Source of the DNA: Reticulitermes speratus
Lineage: Eukaryota; Arthropoda; Insecta; Blattodea; Rhinotermitidae
Assembly (NCBI GenBank): GCA_021186555.1
Contig: JAJKFL010000010.1
Location: 25,690,840 to 25,754,839, forward strand
DNA: 64,000 nt
Direction: 5' to 3'
The notes under the pieces are model-generated. The model was not told where the DNA came from, searched no databases, and saw nothing but the letters and a program-made list of their open reading frames with translations. Numbering within the stretch: position 1 is the stretch's first letter; every line of letters starts with the position of its first letter. A program made the position numbers and the translations under genes. Below are positions 34,101 through 41,670 of this stretch, piece after piece.

Positions 34101-34654
34101 AGGTGTGCTGAGTCGTAACAAAGACACTTGCGTAACGTTAGACTGTTCTGAGTCATGTCGTTGTGTCAGTGTCACACACTGCTTGACACTGAAGAAGGCA
34201 CCACGTTCTTTCGAAACGTCGCGATGCACTGACCCAACGACACCGCGTCACATGCCTGAAGATTTCAGAAACAGTGTTGCCAACACAACACACAGCACAA
34301 CGTGTGTGTGTTTATTGATACCAACTGCTGCAAACCAACTACTTATGTTCATTCTACATACTGCTACATGTTTCGTCTGACATTCTCAGAATGATGTATG
34401 TAATTGGTGTGCAGCAGTTGGTATCAATGTGCACAGCTGCACGCACTATGTATAGCATTACGCACACAACAGGTGTTTACTGTGCAGGCGTGGCCGCTGA
34501 AGACGCCACGACACGGACGCAGCTGAACCACTGCAGTGTGGCGCTGCACAACAACGGACCGGCAGGACTGACAGAGAGCGTCGCGCTGCTCACGACGACA
34601 ACCAATCAGGATTCACAGAAACTCAAGGATTCTGGCGAGGTGTCCATTCTGTAG
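8286..34654 (+). CDS. NPFR: Neuropeptide F receptor, 3' half of gene (TM5 to C-terminus, four coding exons)
   Basis: Class A peptide GPCR of the NPY/NPF receptor family, expected at the neuronal plasma membrane and coupled to G proteins. Coding segments 8286-8426, 12340-12490, 31220-31462 and 34488-34654 join in phases 0, 1 and 1 to 233 residues and a TAG stop. Visible in order: extracellular loop 2 with its conserved Cys (residue 16) before IERWPS; TM5 with Pro41; a basic loop 3 ([12 protein letters not shown]); TM6 with FAVSWLPL (residues 90-97); TM7 with NPIVY (137-141) followed by GWLN; helix 8 and tail with C160/C162 as possible palmitoylation sites. All internal junctions have AG acceptors and GTAGGT or GTGAGT donors. 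From memory, insect NPFRs share the TM7 GWLN motif and a TESVAL tail motif like that in exon 5. RYamide or sNPF receptor is the alternative. The start, TM1-TM4 and the DRY motif lie upstream of the window. Confidence 0.82.
8427..8594. other. 5' end of NPFR intron after exon a
   Basis: It starts with the donor GTAGGTTGAAG and then has no repeats or recognisable genes before the 37-bp array. Confidence 0.5.
8595..8857. repeat. Tandem array, 37-bp unit, 7 copies
   Basis: The unit contains CACGTGTACTGACGTGTACA then TATGCCCTTAAGCACGA. GTGTAC occurs twice per unit and ACACGTGT is a perfect 8-bp palindrome with a CACGTG core. Copies are nearly identical. Confidence 0.95.
8885..9104 (-). mobile_element. 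tRNA-derived SINE (TTTACC-tail family), minus strand
   Basis: Read on the minus strand: head GAGTAGCTCAGTCAGTATC (A box) and B-box-like GTTCGCGGTTCC, then the family body with GTACCGGGGGCAAAGCGG and GGGGCGTGAAGCTGAC. It shares this layout with the copies at 32020 and 53940. The 3' tail is not preserved. Confidence 0.75.
9105..9369. other. Intronic spacer
   Basis: Non-repetitive. A 93-codon + strand ORF at 9122-9403 has no recognisable domain and runs into a SINE fragment. I do not consider it a gene. Confidence 0.4.
9370..9452 (+). mobile_element. Truncated SINE body abutting the 21-bp array
   Basis: GGGGATAAAGCGACAGAAGC followed by GTGAAGCTGACCACTCACCT aligns with the body of the SINE at 53940 (GGGGTTAAAGCGGCCGGGGC, then GTGAAG). 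The tRNA head is missing and the 3' end passes within 15 bp into the array. Confidence 0.6.
9466..12020. repeat. Tandem array, 21-bp unit, about 120 copies, with many indels
   Basis: The core is ACAGACAGCACAAAGCTG with CACAC or CGCAC between cores. The left part (9466-9930) is regular. From about 10130 on there are frequent one- to four-base deletions and insertions. Five reading frames are open for more than 640 codons (for example TDSTKLH repeats) because the 21-bp unit lacks stops. The whole array lies in the intron between NPFR exons a and b. Confidence 0.97.
12021..12339. other. Dispersed-repeat fragment before NPFR exon b
   Basis: About 12110-12300 translates on + as [21 protein letters not shown] recall strings of this type (FWNVTP, then a YRRF-like segment) as common spurious translations of a dispersed insect repeat. 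The rest leads into the polypyrimidine tract of the exon b acceptor. The open frame continues into exon b but is not part of the receptor. Confidence 0.5.
12340..12490 (+). CDS. NPFR: NPFR exon b: end of TM5, loop 3 and TM6
   Basis: 151 bp, entering in phase 0 and leaving in phase 1. The acceptor is TCTGTTCCAG (12330-12339) and the donor is CTAG|GTAGGT at 12490/12491. It encodes [12 protein letters not shown], a strongly basic loop 3, and TM6 up to SWLPLG. The last 38 bp (12453-12490, codons I86 to G98) with the donor and about 44 bp of intron are the first unit of an 82-bp array with about 17 copies. Reading past the true donor gives an immediate in-frame TAG at 12496-12498, so using any later donor copy would truncate the receptor after TM6. 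Confidence 0.83.
12453..13848. repeat. Tandem array, 82-bp unit, about 17 copies, containing the NPFR exon b / intron junction
   Basis: Unit 1 is the last 38 bp of exon b plus 44 bp of intron. CATAGC recurs at 12453, 12535, 12617 and onward every 82 bp. Every copy keeps the TM6 codons (FAVSWLPL) and nearly every copy keeps the donor CTAG|GTAGGT; one copy near 13720 has GTTGGT. The commonest coding-part variant is GCT/GCA, which is silent. The array is therefore young, or homogenised by conversion. Confidence 0.97.
13849..14130. other. Intronic spacer
   Basis: Non-repetitive DNA between the 82-bp array and transposon remnants. A 77-codon minus ORF is unremarkable. Confidence 0.4.
14134..14220. 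mobile_element. Possible pogo/Tigger-like transposon end
   Basis: CAGTAGGACCTCGATTTAAC, then GGACTTCAGATTTAACGGAC, resembles the terminal inverted repeats of Tc1/mariner-pogo elements (CAGT followed by CCTCG and an AACGGAC-type run). No second end or transposase is seen, so it is a truncated copy or MITE. Confidence 0.45.
14278..14555 (+). mobile_element. LINE 3' end (non-LTR retrotransposon C-terminus), truncated
   Basis: The + frame reads [20 protein letters not shown], then [10 protein letters not shown], followed after a frame slip by an RDRWR-type tail. This is the typical end of an insect non-LTR reverse transcriptase ORF. It closes with CTTGACTAGCTGAGGAACTG and a TTAGTTAG-rich 3' end. 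The copy is 5'-truncated and dead. Confidence 0.75.
14570..14998 (+). mobile_element. Second LINE 3' end, same family, more decayed
   Basis: Fragments [30 protein letters not shown] and MRWAGHV can be read in shifted + frames, then RILV and the same terminal CTTGACTAGCTGAGGAACTG. It therefore covers more of the ORF end than the preceding copy and lies head-to-tail behind it. Confidence 0.72.
15035..15323. repeat. Tandem array, 20-bp unit, about 15 copies
   Basis: The core is CTGCTTAGTTAACTTAGTTA, alternating with TAGTCAAC. Early units alternate the two variants regularly, suggesting a 40-bp dimer. Confidence 0.93.
15324..16150. other. Intronic spacer
   Basis: Non-repetitive apart from a (TTTG)n microsatellite near 15878-15900. 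Small ORFs on the minus strand (for example 15353-15649) show no recognisable domain. Confidence 0.45.
16151..16330. repeat. Dispersed repeat with 17-bp inverted repeat
   Basis: Left arm GTTCCCGACGTTTCGAA (16177-16193) and right arm TTCGAAACGTCAGGAAC (16223-16239) pair at 16 of 17 positions. The + frame after it reads [20 protein letters not shown], which I recall as a translation of an insect dispersed repeat. A related sequence is at 34189-34290. Confidence 0.6.
16627..16878 (-). mobile_element. tRNA-derived SINE with Leu-like head, copy 1
   Basis: On the minus strand: head CAGTGGCCGCGCGGTCTTG (A box), B box GGGTTCGAATCCC, then GGCATGGATGTCTGTCTC, a CAGGTAGAGGTCTCTGCGAC body segment, and an end GTCGAGCCATTG followed by an A-run (plus-strand T-run at 16619-16625). 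It has the same layout as the copies at 61383 and 62358. Confidence 0.85.
16879..17114. other. Intronic spacer
   Basis: AT-rich, non-repetitive, nothing assignable. Confidence 0.4.
17115..18105. repeat. Tandem array, 34-bp unit, 29 copies
   Basis: TGATAGCTGTTGGTGCTCTT followed by AGTTATGATACGTT, with an exact 34-bp period. Almost the only variant is ATACG/ATAGG, and the ATAGG form clusters in the right third, showing local spread. Confidence 0.97.
18106..18369. other. Intronic spacer
   Basis: AT-rich sequence with a short GGAC run (18202-18217), leading into the giant array. Confidence 0.4.
18370..28182. repeat. Giant tandem array, 32-bp unit, about 300 copies
   Basis: The core is TGAGTACACAGGTCTGTGCT plus CCTTACACGTTC. 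Variants include CTTCCACG, GGGAACAC and TCTCAGTAC. On the left, a 13-unit (416-bp) higher-order repeat is marked by CTACTTCC at 18671, 19087 and 19503. A block of about 1.5 kb at 19975-21500 recurs with offset 2082 at 22057-23545. From about 23740 the array contains many single-base indels, a non-repeat insertion (23741-23770) and a poly-C run (25111-25143). It fills most of the intron before NPFR exon c. Confidence 0.98.
25111..25143. repeat. Poly-C run inside the 32-bp array
   Basis: Thirty-three C residues replace array sequence between two TTCTG halves. The neighbouring units carry many indels, so an assembly or base-calling artefact is likely. Confidence 0.8.
28183..28542. other. Spacer between two intronic arrays
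   Basis: Non-repetitive. Small ORFs on both strands lack recognisable domains. Confidence 0.4.
28543..30114. repeat. Tandem array of two interleaved 21-bp units, about 75 copies
   Basis: Unit A is ACTGAACATACAGACTGTAG plus G. Unit B is ACTGAACACAGGAATTTTAT plus G. They share the first nine bases and alternate mostly as A-A-B or A-B, giving 42- and 63-bp higher-order periods. Both strands are open (419 codons +, 483 codons -) because neither unit has a stop in those frames. The position inside an intron of a + strand gene argues against coding. Confidence 0.95.
30115..30823. other. Intronic spacer with a dispersed-repeat end
   Basis: No exon is apparent. At about 30700-30823 the + frame reads [20 protein letters not shown], a string I recall from a dispersed insect repeat. 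It contains a hammerhead-like core (next entry). Confidence 0.45.
30762..30792 (+). other. Hammerhead-like core, degenerate
   Basis: CTGAAGA (30762-30768), an extra T, a 5-bp stem GGAGG/CCTCC (30770-30774 with 30784-30788), then GAAG where GAAA is expected. The layout is that of the candidate at 3083-3123, including the extra U, but the last core A is lost and no stem I partner is visible. Confidence 0.4.
30824..31206. repeat. Tandem array, 35-bp unit, about 11 copies, ending 13 bp before NPFR exon c
   Basis: The core is TCTCCCAACTGCGCACAGCC with ATGTGACTGTTAATG. Some copies carry a 4-bp deletion (GACTTAATG) or TCTC for GACT. The array occupies the place where the branch point and polypyrimidine tract of exon c should be. 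Confidence 0.95.
31220..31462 (+). CDS. NPFR: NPFR exon c: extracellular loop 3, TM7 and helix 8
   Basis: 243 bp, entering and leaving in phase 1. The acceptor is CGCTGTTCCAG ending at 31219 and the donor GTGAGT starts at 31463. Joined to exon b it completes Gly98 and continues LFSVLVDLL. Extracellular loop 3 ([10 protein letters not shown]) is followed by TM7 ([20 protein letters not shown]) and a helix-8 segment [12 protein letters not shown]. Two cysteines (CAC, residues 160-162) follow. A 35-bp tandem array ends 13 bp before the exon, so the polypyrimidine and branch region is very short or lies inside the repeats. Confidence 0.85.
31492..31903. repeat. Hexanucleotide array, GTTGGT/GTTGAT/GTTGAA, about 68 copies
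   Basis: It begins about 30 bp after the exon c donor. Simple hexamers give valine-rich, leucine-rich and asparagine-rich ORFs in three frames, none of which is a gene. Confidence 0.95.
32014..32306 (-). mobile_element. tRNA-derived SINE (TTTACC-tail family), best-preserved head
   Basis: Minus strand: GCGATAGCTCAGTCGGTAGA (A box), GGGGATCGAATCCCGG (B box), the body with CCTGGGGCCTACCCAGCCTC and GTAAAGCGGCTGGGGCGTGG, then GGGCCTTCATGGCC and a (CTTTAC)n tail seen on + as AAAGGTAAAGGTGAAGGTAA. It is inserted in the last NPFR intron in antisense orientation. Confidence 0.88.
32417..34155. repeat. Tandem array, 75/76-bp unit, about 23 copies
   Basis: CATTAACTGCGCTAGTGTCC starts each unit, which ends AACGTTAGACTGTTCTGAGT. 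Three variants (CATTGCG, CACTTGCG, CACTTGAG) rotate as a 227-bp three-unit higher-order repeat from about 32500 to 33600. The right end is uniform (CACTTGCATAACG). Each unit has one TGAGTCA. Confidence 0.96.
34156..34487. other. End of last NPFR intron, with two dispersed-repeat pieces
   Basis: 34189-34290 contains CTGAAGA, then AGGCACCACGTTCTTTC, GAAACGTCGCG and CCCAACGACACCGCGTCACA, a relative of the repeat at 16151. A 19-bp perfect inverted repeat follows (next entry). The exon acceptor lies at 34476-34487. Confidence 0.5.
34314..34428. repeat. 19-bp perfect inverted repeat with 77-bp loop
   Basis: Left arm ATTGATACCAACTGCTGCA (34314-34332); right arm TGCAGCAGTTGGTATCAAT (34410-34428). 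The loop carries, on the minus strand, CTGAGAATGTCAGAC followed by GAAACATGT (34389-34366). This resembles the core-hairpin-GAAA-palindrome motif but has a broken CTGANGA. Confidence 0.9.
34488..34654 (+). CDS. NPFR: NPFR terminal coding exon: cytoplasmic tail and stop
   Basis: 167 bp. The acceptor TTTACTGTGCAG ends at 34487, and phase 1 entry completes Gly179. The 54 further residues are hydrophilic and Ser/Thr-rich, contain [12 protein letters not shown] and end GEVSIL with TAG at 34652-34654. The TESVAL string matches what I recall near the C-terminus of the Drosophila NPF receptor, which supports both the family call and this splice. The Ser/Thr cluster is a plausible arrestin/kinase site (inference). 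Confidence 0.7.
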
Positions 34655-34858
34655 CATTATGACGCCTGACCGTCGCGTACTGGCCGCACAGTAAGTCTGG
34701 TGTTGAGACTGGAGCATAACTGGCAGGGGGAGAGGACAGCCCTCGGTTAGGAACCTGTCCCATTGACGTCTTGTCCACCACAAATCCCACACGAAGTAAA
34801 CTGTGAGTGAACACGTGTAACAAGTCTGTCGCCATGTAACAAGGCCTGCATAATGGCG
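34655..34858. other. Sequence after the NPFR stop codon, probable 3' UTR start
   Basis: Non-repetitive. I found no convincing AATAAA before the 43-bp array, so the transcript end is unknown and may lie within or beyond the arrays. Confidence 0.4.
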
Positions 34859-36289
34859 GCATTGACATAGCTGTGTAGCTACAAGTGTAATATGTGTCAT
34901 TGCATTGACATAGCTCTGTAGCTACAAGTGCAGTATGTGTCAATGTATTGACATAGCTTGTAGCTACAAATGCAGTATGTGTAAATGCATTGACACAGCT
35001 GTGTAGCTACAAGTGCAATATGTGTCAATGCATTGACATAGCTCTGTAGCTACAAGTGCAGTATGTGTCACTGCTTTGACATAGCTGTGTAGCTACAAGT
35101 GCAGTATGTGTCAATGCATTGACACAGCTGTGTAGCTACAAGTGCAATATGTGTCAATGCATTGACATAGCTCTGTAGCTACAAGTGCAGTATGTGTCAC
35201 TGCTTTGACATAGCTGTGTAGCTACAAGTGCAGTATGTGTCACTGCTTTGACATAGCTGTGTAGCTACAAGTGCAGTATGTGTCAATGCATTGACATAGC
35301 TGTGTAGCTGCAAGTGCAGTATGAGTCACTGCTTTGACATAGCTGTGTAGCTACAAGTGCAGTATGTGTCAATGTATTGACATAGCTGTGTAGCTACAAG
35401 TGCAGTATGTGTCAATGTATTGACATAGCTGTGTAGCTACAAGTGCAGTATGTGTCAATGCATTGACATAGCTGTGTAGCTACAAGTGCAGTATGAGTCA
35501 CTGCTTTGACATAGCTGTGTAGCTACAAGTGCAGTATGTGTCAATGTATTGACATAGCTGTGTAGCTACAAGTGCAGTATGTGTCAATGCATTGACATAG
35601 CTGTGTAGCTACAAGTGCAGTATGTGTCACTGCTTTGACATAGCTGTGTAGCTACAAGTGCAGTAAGTGTCAATGCATTGACATAGCTGTGTAGCTACAA
35701 GTGCAGTATGTGTCAATGTATTGACATAGCTGTGTAGCTACAAGTGCAGTATGTGACAATGCATTGACATAGTTGTGTAGCTACAAGTGCAGTATGTGTC
35801 AATGTATTGACATAGCTGTGTAGCTGCAAGTGCAGTATGTGTCAATGCATTGACATAGCTGTGTAGCTACAAGTGCAGTATGTGTCAATGCATTGACATA
35901 GCTGTGTAGCTACAAGTGCAGTATGTGTCAATGCATTGACATAGCTGTGTAGCTACAAGTGCAGTATGTGTCAATGCATTGACATAGCTGTGTAGCTACA
36001 AGTGCAGTATGTGTCACTGCTTTGACATAGCTGTGTAGCTACAAGTGCAGTATGTGTCAATGCATTGACATAGCTGTGTAGCTACAAGTGCAGTATGTGT
36101 CAATGCATTGACATAGCTGTGTAGCTACAAGTGCAGTATGTGTCAATGCATTGACATAGCTGTGTAGCTACAAGTGCAGTATGTGTCACTGCTTTGACAT
36201 AGCTGTGTAGCTACAAGTGCAGTATGTGTCAATGCATTGACATAGCTGTGTAGCTACAAGTACAGTATGTGTCAATGCATTGACATAGC
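34859..36289. repeat. Tandem array, 43-bp unit with two palindromes, about 33 copies
   Basis: Each unit contains TGTAGCTACA (perfect 10-bp palindrome) and, across the unit junction, TGTCAATGCATTGACA (perfect 16-bp palindrome). Variants TGTCAATGTATTGACA and TGTCACTGCTTTGACA keep the TGTCA/TGACA arms and change only the centre. It lies immediately downstream of the NPFR stop. Confidence 0.96.
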
Positions 36290-36431
36290 AACGTGTTCGA
36301 AGGGCAATCCTTGGGAGCAAAGCGCCTGAAACACGTAAATAGCATCTGACAGCGTGTAGTGCTGCTATTGTCACGTGGTTGGTGCTTACAGCTACAGAGG
36401 CTAACATTGAAAGCATTTGTAGTTCATTAAA
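36290..36431. other. Flank of the 114-bp repeat
   Basis: A single-copy stretch that reads into a diverged first unit of the 114-bp repeat (GCAGTAAACACACTGCGTCT). It probably belongs to the same parental dispersed element. Confidence 0.45.
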
Positions 36432-39400
36432 AATCCAGTCCTTGCCGCGCAGTAAACACACTGCGTCTCTGTTGTACAAACCAGTCAATTAATGTTGTAC
36501 AGTGAAATAATCGCTGTTTGTTCTGAGATCCACACAAAACACATAAATACAGTCCGTACCGCGCAGTAAACACACTCCGTCTCAGTTATACAAACCAGTT
36601 AGTTAATGTTGTACAGTGAAATAATCGCTGTTTGTTCTGAGATCCACACAAAACACATAAATACAGTCCGTACCGCGCAGTAAACACACTCCGTCTCAGT
36701 TATACAAACCAGTCAGTTAATGTTGTACAGTGAAATAATCGTTGTTTGTTCTGAGATCCACACAAAACACATAAATACAGTCCGTACCGCGCAGTAAACA
36801 CACTCCGTCTCAGTTATACAAACCAGTCATTTAATGTTGTACAGTGAAATAATCGCTGTTTGTTCTGAGATCCACACAAAACACATAAATACAGTCCGTA
36901 CCGCGCAGTAAACACACTCCGTCTCAGTTATACAAACCAGTCATTTAATGTTGTACAGTGAAATAATCGCTGTTTGTTCTGAGATCCACACAAAACACAT
37001 AAATACAGTCCGTACCGCGCAGTAAACACACTCCGTCTCAGTTATACAAACCAGTCAGTTAATGTTGTACAGTGAAATAATCGCTGTTTGTTCTGAGATC
37101 CACACAAAACACATAAATACAGTCCGTACCGCGCAGTAAACACACTCCGTCTCAGTTATACAAACCAGTCAGTTAATGTTGTACAGTGAAATAATCGCTG
37201 TTTGTTCTGAGATCCACACAAAACACATAAATACAGTCCGTACCGCGCAGTAAACACACTCCGTCTCAGTTATACAAACCAGTCAGTTAATGTTGTACAG
37301 TGAAATAATCGCTGTTTGTTCTGAGATCCACACAAAACACATAAATACAGTCCGTACCGCGCAGTAAACACACTCCGTCTCAGTTATACAAACCAGTCAT
37401 TTAATGTTGTACAGTGAAATAATCGCTGTTTGTTCTGAGATCCACACAAAACACATAAATACAGTCCGTACCGCGCAGTAAACACACTCCGTCTCAGTTA
37501 TACAAACCAGTCAGTTAATGTTGTACAGTGAAATAATCGCTGTTTGTTCTGAGATCCACACAAAACACATAAATACAGTCCGTACCGCGCAGTAAACACA
37601 CTCCGTCTCAGTTATACAAACCAGTCAGTTAATGTTGTACAGTGAAATAATCGCTGTTTGTTCTGAGATCCACACAAAACACATAAATACAGTCCGTACC
37701 GCGCAGTAAACACACTCCGTCTCAGTTATACAAACCAGTCAGTTAATGTTGTACAGTGAAATAATCGCTGTTTGTTCTGAGATCCACACAAAACACATAA
37801 ATACAGTCCGTACCGCGCAGTAAACACACTCCCTCTCAGTTATACAAACCAGTCAGTTAATGCTGTACAGTGAAATAATCGCTGTTTGTTCTGAGATCCA
37901 CACAAAACACATAAATACAGTCCGTACCGCGCAGTAAACACACTCCGTCTCAGTTATACAAACCAGTCAGTTAATGCTGTACAGTGAAATAATCGCTGTT
38001 TGTTCTGAGATCCACACAAAACACATAAATACAGTCCGTACCGCGCAGTAAACACACTCCGTCTCAGTTATACAAACCAGTCAGTTAATGCTGTACAGTG
38101 AAATAATCGCTGTTTGTTCTGAGATCCACACAAAACACATAAATACAGTCCGTACCGCGCAGTAAACACACTCCCTCTCAGTTATACAAACCAGTCAGTT
38201 AATGCTGTACAGTGAAATAATCGCTGTTTGTTCTGAGATCCACCACAAAACACATAAATACAGTCCGTACCGCGCAGTAAACACACTCCGTCTCAGTTAT
38301 ACAAACCAGTCAGTTAATGTTGTACAGTGAAATAATCGCTGTTTGTTCTGAGATCCACACAAAACACATAAATACAGTCCGTACCGCGCAGTAAACACAC
38401 CCTCTCAGTTATACAAACCAGTCAGTTAATGCTGTACAGTGAAATAATCGCTGTTTGTTCTGAGATCCACACAAAACACATAAATACAGTCCGTACCGCG
38501 CAGTAAACACACTCCGTCTCAGTTATACAAACCAGTCAGTTAATGTTGTACAGTGAAATAATCGCTGTTTGTTCTGAGATCCACACAAAACACATAAATA
38601 CAGTCCGTACCGCGCAGTAAACACACTCCGTCTCAGTTATACAAACCAGTCAGTTAATGCTGTACAGTGAAATAATCGCTGTTTGTTCTGAGATCCACAC
38701 AAAACACATAAATACAGTCCGTACCGCGCAGTAAACACACTCCCTCTCAGTTATACAAACCAGTCAGTTAATGCTGTACAGTGAAATAATCGCTGTTTGT
38801 TCTGAGATCCACACAAAACACATAAATACAGTCCGTACCGCGCAGTAAACACACTCCGTCTCAGTTATACAAACCAGTCAGTTAATGCTGTACAGTGAAA
38901 TAATCGCTGTTTGTTCTGAGATCCACACAAAACACATAAATACAGTCCGTACCGCGCAGTAAACACACTCCCTCTCAGTTATACAAACCAGTCAGTTAAT
39001 GCTGTACAGTGAAATAATCGCTGTTTGTTCTGAGATCCACACAAAACACATAAATACAGTCCGTACCGCGCAGTAAACACACTCCCTCTCAGTTATACAA
39101 ACCAGTCAGTTAATGCTGTACAGTGAAATAATCGCTGTTTGTTCTGAGATCCACACAAAACACATAAATACAGTCCGTACCGCGCAGTAAACACACTCCC
39201 TCTCAGTTATACAAACCAGTCAGTTAATGTTGTACAGTGAAATAATCGCTGTTTGTTCTGAGATCCACACAAAACACATAAATACAGTCCGTACCGCGCA
39301 GTAAACACACTCCGTCTCAGTTATACAAACCAGTCAGTTAATGTTGTACAGTGAAATAATCGCTGTTTGTTCTGAGATCCACACAAAACACATAAATACA

Positions 39401-39621
39401 GTCCGTACCGCGCAGTAAACACACTCCGTCTCAGTTATACAAACCAGTCAGTTAATGCTGTACAGTGAAATAATCGCTGTTTGTTCTGAGATCCACACAA
39501 AACACATAAATACAGTCCGTACCGCGCAGTAAACACACTCCGTCTCAGTTATACAAACCAGTCAGTTAATGCTGTACAGTGAAATAATCGCTGTTTGTTC
39601 TGAGATCCACACAAAACACAT
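36432..39621. repeat. Tandem array, 114-bp unit, about 28 copies (array 1)
   Basis: CAGTCCGTACCGCGCAGTAA, AATGTTGTACAGTGAAATAA and CGCTGTTTGTTCTGAGATCC recur every 114 bp (36511, 36625 and so on). Variants are GTTGTACAG/GCTGTACAG and CCGTCTC/CCCTCTC. The minus strand reads VYCAVRTVFMCFVWISEQTA, a string I recall from spurious insect predictions, so the unit derives from a dispersed element. Confidence 0.97.
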
Positions 39622-40599
39622 ATATATATACACATATGTATAATTCATGTAAATTTTATTTTTCCTTTCACTAATTAGGTTTGAAGTATGTTTGTTCCTA
39701 CAGTACATGAATGTACAGCGCACTGACGTATGCAAAGGACGCAGTGCATCAGAGACGTCGTCACTGTGTCGTAATGACAGACCCGAGGGTTGTAACGCAA
39801 TTTGAAAGAATCCCATTAACTGTTCGGTAGGTAAGTCGCGGACAGCTCGTTATGTCGTGTTTCCTGCACAAAGTACAGACGCCTTCGCGCTAAAGAACTG
39901 TCATATCACTGCTGGCGGTCACGTAGCTTCATAGCGCTCTCAATGGCCGCAGTGTGCAATGTCTCTGTGTTCTTGGGCAGCCACGCAGACAAGTGATACT
40001 TGTGGGTTCTTGCTGGCCACTCTACGTGTCTTTATCAATGACTGGCGTTCCATTTCTTAAAACGGGATACGGTGAAGAGTAGAATAAAGGAATATGTGAA
40101 ATGTGGTAAAGGAGAATTGAAGAAAAATTGCAGAAGGATTTAAAGATAGAAAGAAGATAAATGTCATTAAAGGCCAAATAACAGAGCAGCATCTCGTCAG
40201 AACAGCTTAGCATGAGCTGATGTCGGAACATGTTGAAATGTAAATCGCCTTAACAAAAGGCAAACAAAAGCTGCCATCTTGTTTGGCCTTAGGCCCAGCA
40301 AGTGTAGAGACGCAGAAAGACTGCAGTGGGTTTAGTGTGTTAGAGCGTAGCGTAACGTAGCGTAGCGGGGGATTTAGCGACTTGCCAGTGCCTACATAGT
40401 CACCACACTACGTGAACTGACGCAGCTGACTGAAATAAAGCAGCAATTTGTGGCGGCAAAAATACGTGTTAAATGGATATAGCGTGTGTTTAATGGAAAG
40501 GCGTAGGTCAAAAGCATATTAGCATATAGGGAGAACAGAGGTGTAACTCCACTCATTCTTAATCTTAGCACTAGGAGGAAGTGAAGTAGAATTTTACGT
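39622..40599. other. Non-repetitive spacer
   Basis: It begins with a short (TA)n/(CA) stretch and then has no recognisable gene. A GTAGCGTAACGTAGCGTAGC stretch lies near 40345. Confidence 0.45.
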
Positions 40600-40826
40600 G
40601 AGAAGCTAGTAGTTGCTAAACCAGTGAACAAACTGCCCGCTCTTTATGGAAACAGAAACAATTCCCGTATTTGCAAGAACTAGCCAATATTCCTCAGTCT
40701 CAGCCAGATGAATCCAATCTATACACACACTTTCTATTGTCTTCTTAACATTTATTTTAATTTTATTTTCCCATCCATGTCTAGGCCTTTCAAGTAGTCT
40801 CTTTCTCTCAGGCTTTCCCACCAATA
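40600..40826 (-). mobile_element. LINE 3'-end fragment, minus strand
   Basis: The minus frame reads VGKPERKRLLERPRHGWENK, then IKINVKKTIESVCIDWIHLA. This aligns with the C-terminal segment of the LINE at 14278 ([17 protein letters not shown]...IKMDFQE). The copy is decayed. Confidence 0.65.
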
Positions 40827-40978
40827 ATTTTGCTCATTTCCTTTTTGTTCCCATTCGTGCTACATTCCTCGCCCATTAGACCCTCCGTGACTTGATCATC
40901 CTGATGACAGCAGGCGAGCAGTACAATTTACGAAGCTCCTCACTGTGCAGTTTTCTCCATTGTCAACTTACTAGCTCC

Positions 40979-41062
40979 CTCCGCAGTCTACACGTCCCTC
41001 CGCAGTCTACACGTCCCTCCGCAGTCTACACGTCCCTCTGCAGTCTACACGTCCCTCCCAGC
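40979..41062. repeat. Tandem repeat, 19-bp unit, about 4.5 copies
   Basis: The unit is CCTCCGCAGTCTACACGTC. Confidence 0.9.
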
Positions 41063-41089
41063 ACCCAGCCAGCTTCCCGTCTTCATGTA

Positions 41090-41447
41090 CGTCCATTTCC
41101 CAAAACTTCAGCTGCCTTCTCTCCTGCTATGTCAGTATAACGTCCATTTCCCAAAACTTCAGCTGCCTTCTCTCCCGCTATGTCAGTATAACGTCCATTT
41201 CCCAAAACTTCAGCTGCCTTCTCTCCCGCTATGTCAGTATAACGTCCATTTCCCAAAACTTCAGCTGCCTTCTCTCCTGCTATGTCAGTATAACGTCCAT
41301 TTCCCAAAACTTCAGCTGCCTTCTCTCCGCTATGTCAGTATAACGTCCATTTTCCAAAACTTCAGCTGCCTTCTCTCCTGCTATGTCAGTATAACATCCA
41401 TTTCCCAAAACTTCAGCTGCCTTCTCTCCTGCTATGTCAGTATCACA
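41090..41447. repeat. Tandem array, 51-bp unit, 7 copies
   Basis: GTCCATTTCCCAAAACTTCA followed by GCTGCCTTCTCTCCTGCTAT and GTCAGTATAAC, with one 1-bp deletion copy. It is open on both strands in 17-residue repeats, which I treat as artefact. Confidence 0.94.
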
Positions 41448-41605
41448 TCTCGTCACTGCTTTCACACTGCTCTGAAGTTTTTTTCACAACAAGACACCTC
41501 GTTTTACGCCACTCTGCGCTCAATATTATACACACAAAATGTCTTTTTGACAGGACTAGAGAGTCAGAGCATTCAGCAACAGTCGCTGTATTGCACATTT
41601 GGTGT

Positions 41606-41670
41606 GACGTAACGTAACGTAACGTAACTTAACGTAATGTAACGTAACGTAACGTAACATAATGTAACCT
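41606..41670. repeat. Pentanucleotide microsatellite (TAACG)n
   Basis: GTAACGTAACGTAACGTAAC with a few substitutions. Confidence 0.9.

Noticed and set aside
34189-34222. Full hammerhead ribozyme on the + strand
   Set aside because: CTGAAGA and GAAAC are present, but the intervening AGGCACCACGTTCTTTC does not form a good stem II and no stem I partner is seen. Noted only as a relative.
41606-41670. Telomere-like pentamer (TAACG)n
   Set aside because: Only about 65 bp, internal, and not TTAGG. An ordinary microsatellite.
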